From contig NW_014577236.1 in the NCBI RefSeq assembly GCF_000485595.1, positions 333,521-363,836 of the forward strand: a stretch of DNA of 30,316 nt, in the 5' to 3' direction. Of the stretch, positions 24,141 through 30,316 are shown one piece after another. Both the position numbers and the translations under genes were made by a program. The notes beneath the pieces are model-generated. The model was not told the DNA's origin and did no database searches. It worked only from the letters and a program-made list of their open reading frames with translations. This DNA is from Priapulus caudatus (taxonomy: Eukaryota > Priapulida > Priapulimorpha > Priapulimorphida > Priapulidae). Within the stretch, counting starts at the first letter, position 1. Each line of letters begins with the position of its first letter.

Positions 24141-25092
24141 GCTCTATAACTCGACCCCTAATTGACCTAGCGTGACCAAACTTGGTATACTTACACAGCT
24201 TGGGGAGAAGGTGTGCCGCGTACCAAAACCAGGTCACTGCGACCTTTATTTGACCTTTACCTTGACCTTGATCATATTTTCCTTCCGCTCTGTAACTCGG
24301 CCCCTAATTGACCTAGCGTTACCAAACTTAGTCTACTTACACATCTTGGGGAGAAGGTGGGCAGCGTACCAAAACCAGGTCACTGCGACTTTTATTTTAC
24401 CTTTACCTTGACCTTGATCATATTTTCCTTCAGCTCTGTAACTCGGCCCCTAATTGACCTAGCGTGACCAAACTTGGTCTACTTACACATCTTGGGAAGA
24501 AGGTGGGCAGCGTACCAAAACCAGGTCACTGCGACCTTTATTTGACCTTTACCTTGACCTTGATCATATTTCCCTTCTGCTCTGTAACCCGTCCCCTAAT
24601 TGACCTAGCGCTACCAAACTTGACATACTTACACATCTTGGGGAGAAGGTGCGCAGCGTACCAAAACCAGGACACTACGACCTTTATTTGACTTTTACCT
24701 TGACCTTGATCATATTTTTCTTCCACTCTATAACTCGGCCCCTAATTGACCTAGCGCTACCAAACTTCGTATACTTACACATCTTGGGGAGAATGTGTGT
24801 CGCGTACCAAAACCAGGTCACTGCGGCTTTTATTTGACCTTGACCTTGACCTTGATCATATTTCCTTTTTGCTCTATAACTCGGCCCCTAATCGACCTAG
24901 CGCGACCAAACTTAATATACTTACACAGCTTGGGGAGAAGGTGTGTCGCATACTGAAACCAGGTCACTGCAACCTTTATTTGACATTGACCTTGACTTTG
25001 ACCCTCATCATATTTCTCTTCCACTCTATAACGCGGCCCCTAATTGACCTAGCGCGACCAAACTTCGTATGCTTACACATCTTGATGAGAAC
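24141..25092. repeat. 146-bp tandem satellite, about 6.5 units
   Basis: Units start (CTCTATAACTCGGCCCCTAA) at 24141, 24287, 24433, 24579, 24725, 24871 and 25023, a spacing of exactly 146 bp except for the last (152). Each holds TTGACCTAGCG, TTACACATCTTGGGGAGAAG, CCAGGTCACTGCGACC and TTTACCTTGACCTTGATCAT. Frames on both strands repeat the same artefact peptides. TGACCTTGA (24263, 24409, 24555, 24701, 24847) is the reverse complement of TCAAGGTCA, the extended half-site of NR5A/FTZ-F1 and ERR receptors. Confidence 0.95.
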
Positions 25093-25099
25093 ACGGGGG

Positions 25100-25337
25100 A
25101 TACATGTAGTTGGCGACAACTGCCCTTTCTAGCTTAATAACACGTCGTGGAAGCGATCTCATATTTTGAAGTTGATATGTAGGAATCCTAGGCTGGCCTA
25201 GTAATGGTGACATCGTAACATGGGTCATTGGTTTAAGCGTCGTAGGGGCTTGCTTAGTATTAGCCTAACATCTGCTCATATCACTGCTTGAAGCATATCT
25301 AGGCTTTGCGTAGAGTTTGGCTAAGTAGGCGCCAGTT
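25100..25337. other. Non-coding sequence between satellite and MITE
   Basis: No ORF or repeat recognised. Confidence 0.5.
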
Positions 25338-25338
25338 A

Positions 25339-25410
25339 TGACAAAGATAGCTCTAGAACTGTGAACCTGTGGCGGAGCGAAGGGCTATAGTTCAAGAGCT
25401 ATGACAAAGT
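25339..25410. mobile_element. 54-bp MITE (25348-25401) related to 11043-11162
   Basis: TAGCTCTAGAAC at the left and GTTCAAGAGCTA at the right are inverted repeats with one mismatch. The interior CTGTGGCGGAGCGAAGGGCT matches CTGCGGCGGAGCTAAGGGCT of the 11043-11162 element. The flanks TGACAAAGA (25339-25347) and TGACAAAGT (25402-25410) match at eight of nine bases. Confidence 0.75.
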
Positions 25411-26270
25411 CAGCTTCGTTGAGGGAACTGTTTGAGTGCTCACATCTTCGTGTTTACCAGACCCAAATATAATTAAACTAGCTTGCACATCGTCGCTAGT
25501 GTGTACATTCGTGTGTGCGTATTGGCAAAGTGAGGTTTGTTGCAACCTTGCAAGTACGAATTCGCAATTGATTAAATTATTATCATGTGGGCATCCATCT
25601 TGGTTGGTTGTAATGTAGAATTATATTAGCACACGTTTGATTGCTTCCACGCCTGGAAAAGCCTCGCAAGAATTCCGACCGCTCATAGTATCTTCAATAC
25701 CGTATCGGGAGTGAATACACACAAGTTTGTTTTTGTTCACTCTTGATGTTATGTGTACGTACGTAATCGCCTTGTGGAACGGGCATATTAGTACATCGTT
25801 CGTAGAATCCCAGCCTTGTGCATGTGGTGGCGTTTGCATGTTCTCTGTCAGCTGGTTTTTTTGTAATTTAACTGGGTGAACAGCTCGGTATCTGCTAGCA
25901 AATGTAATAATTGACTTTGAGCCATCATTGTTGTAATAAATTCTAGTTATTTTTATATTAAATCTATGTTGTGTTATGTTGGTTTTGGGATTATATAACC
26001 CGGGCACTTATTGTTAGTATGAGTATGAATATGAGTTAGTATTAGTATAACCTCTGGTGGGTTTTATCCGATTAGATTTTATCAGATCCGATTGGAATTA
26101 ATCACCCTACTAATCACGCGGATAATCAATCTGTAAATCTAAGGAAATCGTGTGATTATTATAATTATTATCATCATCGTCGTCATCGTCATCGTCTTGA
26201 CCATTATCATTATCACCAATGAATCGTTATCGTAATCAGACGAAGTCATAATTAATTTCGAATCTAACAT
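25411..26270. other. Intergenic sequence with a 128-codon minus-strand frame
   Basis: The frame at 25621-26007 (-) has no motif that I recognise, no clear splice partner, and composition like its surroundings. It is probably chance. A (ATC/ATT)n tract lies at about 26155-26215. Confidence 0.4.
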
Positions 26271-26278
26271 CACACAAA

Positions 26279-26530
26279 CAATGCATTGAAAAATTTCTAC
26301 ATCATGCCAGAAATGTGATGAAGTGCCATAAATCACACGAAAATACGATGAAAAATCTTACATCACGCCAGAAATGCAATCCAAAATCTTACATCACGCC
26401 AGAAATGCAATCCAAAACCTTACATCACACTAGAAATGCGATGACAAAATATTGCCAGAAATGTGAAGAATATTAAATCACGCCAGAAATACGGTGAAAC
26501 TCTTAGATCACGCCAGAATAGTGCCGGTGG
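26279..26530. repeat. Minisatellite, 31-bp unit
   Basis: CATCACGCCAGAAATGCAAT + CCAAAATCTTA recurs about eight times. The central two copies are identical and the outer copies diverge (for example AAATCACACGAAAATACGAT). A further TTTCTGGCGTGAATT follows in reverse orientation at about 26551. Confidence 0.85.
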
Positions 26531-26539
26531 ATAGTGCAT

Positions 26540-27270
26540 ATGTTTCTGGCGTGAATTCGAAGTAGCTGATCACACATCTGAATCTATATTAGGCGTTGCG
26601 TCGATTATTACATCGCTATGTAACCCGTGGTCTGGCACCAGATAGGTAGGTATAGTGCGCACGCTGCACGACAGTATCAGAAATGTAGTGAATTGATGTT
26701 TTATCACTTGAATAGGCTAGTGGAGCGCTAGTCAAATAGGCAAGACAGGGAATTAACATTTATACGGAAAAAGCAGTAACTCCTGACTTTGTTGCTCGGA
26801 GAGCTCTATCGAACCCTATCTGCCGTATTTTTATGCTGTTGGGGTCTTTCACTGCCCTTCTACAAATCATAGGCCAGTTTGAAATCGCACCCCGGGTATA
26901 ATATAGCGCTTTTCCGTCTGTTACCGTTCCTTGAACGTTTTGTCTCGTGTTATCTTGTGGTTTCTGTTTTATGAAGTTACAACTGCATTCAAGCCTTCCC
27001 GCCTATATTGGTGTGTTCTCGCGTCAAACCTTCCGCCTCTACTCAAACCTAACACTCATTCTGGAAGTGTACTGTGTGAATGACCAGTGTATCAATCTAC
27101 CCACTTCAAGTGTCCCGGTCTCACCGGGATCGTCCCAGTGCGACATGCTGGTCCCGGTGCCCCGTTAAGAGTCCAGAAAGTCCCGGTCGTAACATTTTTC
27201 AGACATATTTTAAAATTTACATCAGTAAATTCCTAAATTTGCCGTGGTTGTAGATGTACTTTGATTCCAG
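26540..27270. other. Intergenic sequence
   Basis: No recognised gene. GTCCCGGT-type motifs repeat in both orientations at about 27111-27188 (GTCCCGGTCTCACCGGGATC), a small local fold-back. Confidence 0.45.
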
Positions 27271-27277
27271 CGAACAA

Positions 27278-27692
27278 TAGGCGCGTTCACACACAAGAAA
27301 AACCGCGATGCTAATCGCGATGAAATACCGAGATAATTGTGTCGTTGTTCACACAGGCGGAAATATCTCGCTAATTGCCGAGTGGGATAATTCTATTAAT
27401 CGAACTGCGCATGCTCTCTGCCGGAATGATGCTCACTGCGCATGCTCACTGCTCACTCGCTTGGAATGATGGGATAGAAAATACCGGGATTATTTGCGCG
27501 AGCGTTCACACACGCAAATAATCGCGCTAATTCCAAATAATCGCAGTCAAAAGTGCGATTTGGAGCGCGATGCTGATCGCGATTATTAGTGAGTATTATT
27601 GCGTTCACACTTGTAATAATCTCGGTATTTCGATCGCGATGCAAAAACCGGGATTTGCATCCCGCTTATTCGCGCCAGTGTGAACGCGCCTA
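27278..27692. mobile_element. 415-bp element with GGCGCGTTCACAC termini
   Basis: The left end TAGGCGCGTTCACACAC and the reverse complement of the right end (TAGGCGCGTTCACACTGG) match. TA at both ends may be the target duplication. GCGTTCACAC-like motifs occur again inside (about 27503 and 27602), as do CGCGATGCTAATCGCGAT-type palindromes. No ORF of transposase type. Confidence 0.7.
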
Positions 27693-27699
27693 ATAAAAG

Positions 27700-28480
27700 G
27701 CCACAAATGTCAAACACTTTTGTTTTCACAATAAATTTGCATTTGATTTTACATGTATACTTTATAAAAAATGGTGGTGCGCCGCGTGAAAAACACATGT
27801 CACAGCCCGCCACAACTTTTTTCCTGTTTTTGCGCACCGCGAAAAAACGGCGATGGACCATTATCACAAGTGATCCCTTTCTTGAATTTTCCCAACTTGG
27901 GACCTCTGCACTTCTGTACACGTCTATTAGGGACAGAGCGGTGGGTATTGGTGTTTTTTAGAAAATACGATTGCAATATGATGAATCTTGCCCAATATAT
28001 TTCATGTTGGCATTGTTTTCATGCAAACTTTGTTCAATTTTAGCGACATTGGAAAAAATCAGGAGTGTAGCCACAAAATATGTGGAGTCACGCCCCCCTT
28101 CTACTACCTCCACTGGAACCTCCCCTGTTCTATCTTAACGTGCGCCAAATTACTCAGTTGTGAGCGTCGCAACGCTTCTCTGGCGACTATAGATATACTG
28201 ATTTATTGCCAAATATGATGCACATATTATTACATTACCATGCACGATACGATAGTATTTGATTCATTTATCATTTGTATTGAACTCGTGAAAATTGTGA
28301 ACACAGAGCTAAAGTTATTGCGCGTAATTTCGTGGCGCGACGTTAGTTAGTTGCTGATCTGTGATGGGATAAAACTAGAGGTAGGATCGCCAAAGGCATG
28401 CAGTTGCTCCTCAACTCTTCAAATAGCTTCCGTCGATCTCTATTAAAAACTGAACGCTGCATGGTCGCGTGCTATCGCAG
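27700..28480. other. Intergenic sequence
   Basis: Frames of about 90-111 codons on both strands (27586-28043) overlap and have no family resemblance. No repeat recognised. Confidence 0.4.
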
Positions 28481-28487
28481 GTTGCGT

Positions 28488-28538
28488 GATATCAAAAGTC
28501 CATCATAGAACATTTTCTATTATGGACTTGGTGATATC
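28488..28538. repeat. Hairpin, about 22-bp arms
   Basis: GATATCAAAAGTCCATCATA and the reverse complement GATATCACCAAGTCCATAAT pair with a few mismatches around ACATTTT. Possibly a tiny MITE. Confidence 0.55.
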
Positions 28539-28874
28539 CATACATGAACTCGTTCGTTTACAGTAGCTGAGCTACAAACTAGCTTACATGAGCAAACTAG
28601 CAAACCAAATTAACATGGCAGGCTGAGCACCGATTCAAAATCACTCTCTGTTAATCCTGCAATTCTACACAAAGCACTCCGCGTTGTTCTGCCCTAGCTC
28701 AGCACTAAAAGCGCAAAATGTAAAAATGTAAAAAAAATGCAAAGGCAAAATGTAAGAAATGTAAAGACGCGGCGGTAAAACAGGGACGTGGCTTAATATA
28801 CCCAGCCTTCACGGAACTTACCTAAACACTTGCCTGACCAAATTAGGCATGCTATCTGACGTTTTACCAGCTCT

Positions 28875-28925
28875 TTCTCTCTCTCCCTCTCATCTCTCTC
28901 GCTCTCTCGCTCTCTCGCTGGCTCA
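28875..28925. repeat. (CT)n / (CTCG)n microsatellite
   Basis: CTCTCTCGCTCTCTCGCTCT-type pyrimidine tract. Confidence 0.9.
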
Positions 28926-29147
28926 CTCTTTTATTTCACGATTTCAAGCAAATTCAATTTTTTTTAACTTTGGTTTGATTATGATGAGCACAACAGACTA
29001 TTGACAGTCCTTACGCGGCCTTCCGAATGTTTTTATTTCCGAATTCGACGTTTTTCTTAAGTTATGGGGGCAACCCTCCCCTCTATGTAGGTCTACACCA
29101 GAGCACGTATATTATATATGATATACGCCGCGTATATAATGTGTATC

Positions 29148-29212
29148 GCACGCACACACATGCACGCACACACATGCACGCATGCACGCACGCACTCACG
29201 CACGTACACACT
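29148..29212. repeat. (CA)n / (CGCA)n microsatellite
   Basis: CGCACACACATGCACGCACA-type units directly beside the left end of the hAT element. Confidence 0.9.
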
Positions 29213-29219
29213 GACACTC

Positions 29220-30007
29220 CAGGGGCGTAGCCAGGATTTTCAACGTTGTAGGCACGACTATCTGAGCGGAGCGCCACCATCGGTTGGCGCGGAGCGCACA
29301 AGAAAATTTTTGGTTTTACAAACCCCCCAGATGGCCGGAAACGGCGCTTCCCGAGTGTTCATTCTGGTTCCCTGGCCTCTTGCTAACTTGAGACACCTCA
29401 TTCAATATCACTTTTAAACCCAAAAAACAAACGAGTTAAAATAGTACATAATTCAATACTACATAATGTATTTAAAATTAGCAATGTACATGTACAGTGT
29501 AGTCTTACTTTTCAACTTCTGATACTTTTAGATACAAAGATAGGCCAGAAATGTCTTTAATACAACTATAGCCAGTAATTGTCTTTGATACAACTGTAGC
29601 TAGTAAATGTTTAAGTTAGCCTAATAAGAGAAAGCGAGAGCTATCCGACGATTGCCATCTAATGCAAATTTCTTCAGCACAGCATCAACGTCAATTGCAA
29701 AGTCTCTGTGGATGTGCACGAGTGCCAAACCGCTTAGTCTCTCTTTATTCATTGTAGAACGCATGTAGTTTTTGATTCTGCGCATTGCGAATTGAACTAT
29801 AGCCAAATTTAGGCAATGAGCCTGACAATGGATATAAGGGGCATCTTGCATTCTTGCTACGTTCATTTCAATAGTTTTTCCTGTCTAGACTCTTAAACTC
29901 GTCCAGCAAGCTTATGGATTTGAATTATGGGTGTTTAAAAAAAAGATAACTTGACAAAAAAAAGTGTAGGCCCGGGCCTACAGTGCTACATACTGGCTAC
30001 GCCACTG
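29220..30007 (-). mobile_element. Internally deleted hAT transposon
   Basis: The ends CAGGGGCGTAGCCAGG and CTGGCTACGCCACTG are terminal inverted repeats (CAG[G/T]GGCGTAGCCAG), typical of hAT elements with ZMYM1/THAP-type transposases. The minus strand between them holds a short transposase remnant (29621-29866). The flanks are simple repeats, so the expected 8-bp target duplication cannot be judged. The element sits between a CA-rich and a CT-rich microsatellite. Confidence 0.8.
29621..29866 (-). pseudogene. hAT transposase remnant (core deleted)
   Basis: 81 codons. DAPYIHCQAHCLNLAIV is the conserved Cys/His segment of the RNase-H-like region in ZMYM1/THAP-related hAT transposases. STMNKERLSGLALVHIHRD is the start of their C-terminal dimerisation region, ending in IDVDAVLKKFA and RRIALAF. 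In full proteins these two segments are separated by several hundred residues; here they are joined in frame after about ten residues. The catalytic core is therefore missing and the product cannot transpose by itself. Confidence 0.85.
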
Positions 30008-30017
30008 CACTCACACG

Positions 30018-30019
<2 letters not shown>

Positions 30020-30066
<47 letters not shown>

Positions 30067-30071
30067 ACACG

Positions 30072-30107
<36 letters not shown>

Positions 30108-30316
30108 ACACACACCCTATCTCTCTCTCACACCTTCTCTCTCTGCCTCTCTCCCTCTCTCTGTCTCTCTCTCTCTCTCTTTCTCTCTCGCTCTCTCTCT
30201 CCTCTCTCTCACACACACCCTATCTCTCTCCCACACCTTCCCTCTCTGCCTCTCTCCCTCTCTCTGTCTCTCTCTCTCTCTCTTTCTCTCTCGCTCTCTC
30301 TCTCCTCTCTCTCACA
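30020..30316. repeat. CT-rich satellite with 103-bp higher-order unit
   Basis: (CT)n at 30020-30062, then a longer unit with CACACACACCCTATCTCTC, CACACCTTC and CTCTGCCTCTCTCCCTCTC. CCCTAT recurs at 30115 and 30218, a 103-bp period, and a third unit begins at the window edge. It runs off the right end. Confidence 0.85.

Noticed and set aside
24172-25132. Several similar frames on both strands at 24.0-25.1 kb, looking like a protein repeat family
   Set aside because: They are the same frame repeated by the 146-bp satellite. 146 is not a multiple of three, so no long frame persists.
25621-26007. 128-codon minus-strand frame downstream of KRIT1
   Set aside because: No family resemblance and no supporting promoter or splice signal seen. 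A protein search could rescue it.
26279-26530. Possible CRISPR-like repeat array (31-bp units)
   Set aside because: The units are directly adjacent without unique spacers and diverge at the edges, in an animal genome: a minisatellite.

Overview
The window is animal nuclear DNA. It has GT-AG introns of several hundred bases to nearly 7 kb, dense (CA/TG)n and (CT)n microsatellites, many small inverted-repeat transposons, a tandem satellite, and an 820-base run of N (12485-13304) that marks an assembly gap. There is no operon structure, and no prokaryotic or organellar gene. One gene can be read with confidence: the invertebrate orthologue of KRIT1 (CCM1, Krev interaction trapped 1), on the + strand. 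The phylum cannot be fixed from the sequence. The divergence from the human protein and the repeat content suggest a non-vertebrate, probably marine, metazoan.

Layout. KRIT1 occupies about 1.3-20.1 kb. Thirteen coding exons can be placed (1317-1469, 8248-8383, 12094-12319, 13515-13588, 13847-13996, 14522-14678, 15222-15329, 15763-15931, 16598-16755, 17810-17982, 18339-18552, 19461-19646, 20071-20130). They join in phase into 653 residues plus a TAG stop. They cover the end of the Nudix-like N-terminal domain, two NPxF motifs, the ankyrin repeats and the whole FERM domain. The N-terminal exons (about 88 residues in human) must lie upstream of the window. The third NPxF motif of vertebrate KRIT1 is not seen; it may be in the N gap.

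The introns are repeat-rich. Intron 1470-8247 holds a 972-bp element with long terminal inverted repeats and a TAA duplication (2980-3951), a 292-bp inverted-repeat element with a 9-bp duplication (4566-4857), and a degenerate minisatellite (about 6530-7070). Intron 8384-12093 holds an 817-bp inverted-repeat element (8415-9231), two abutting elements that each have 9-bp duplications (11043-11162 and 11176-11410), and a tandem array whose last unit is the splice acceptor and first bases of the next KRIT1 exon (11570-12115).

Downstream of KRIT1 (20131-30316) no gene could be recognised. This part holds a minisatellite that grades from decayed to near-identical units (about 21100-21625), a cluster of small inverted-repeat elements (23429-23782), a 146-bp satellite carrying nuclear-receptor half-sites (about 24141-25092), a 31-bp minisatellite (26279-26530), a GGCGCGTTCACAC-ended element (27278-27692), an internally deleted hAT transposon (29220-30007), and a CT-rich higher-order repeat running off the right edge.

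The most notable observations are: (1) tandem copies of the KRIT1 exon border, splice acceptor included, in the preceding intron; (2) two miniature-transposon families with 9-bp duplications, one carrying telomere-like TTAGGG repeats inside; (3) a nucleosome-length satellite with an NR5A/ERR-type site in each of the first five units; (4) a hammerhead-like motif in an inverted repeat in a KRIT1 intron.
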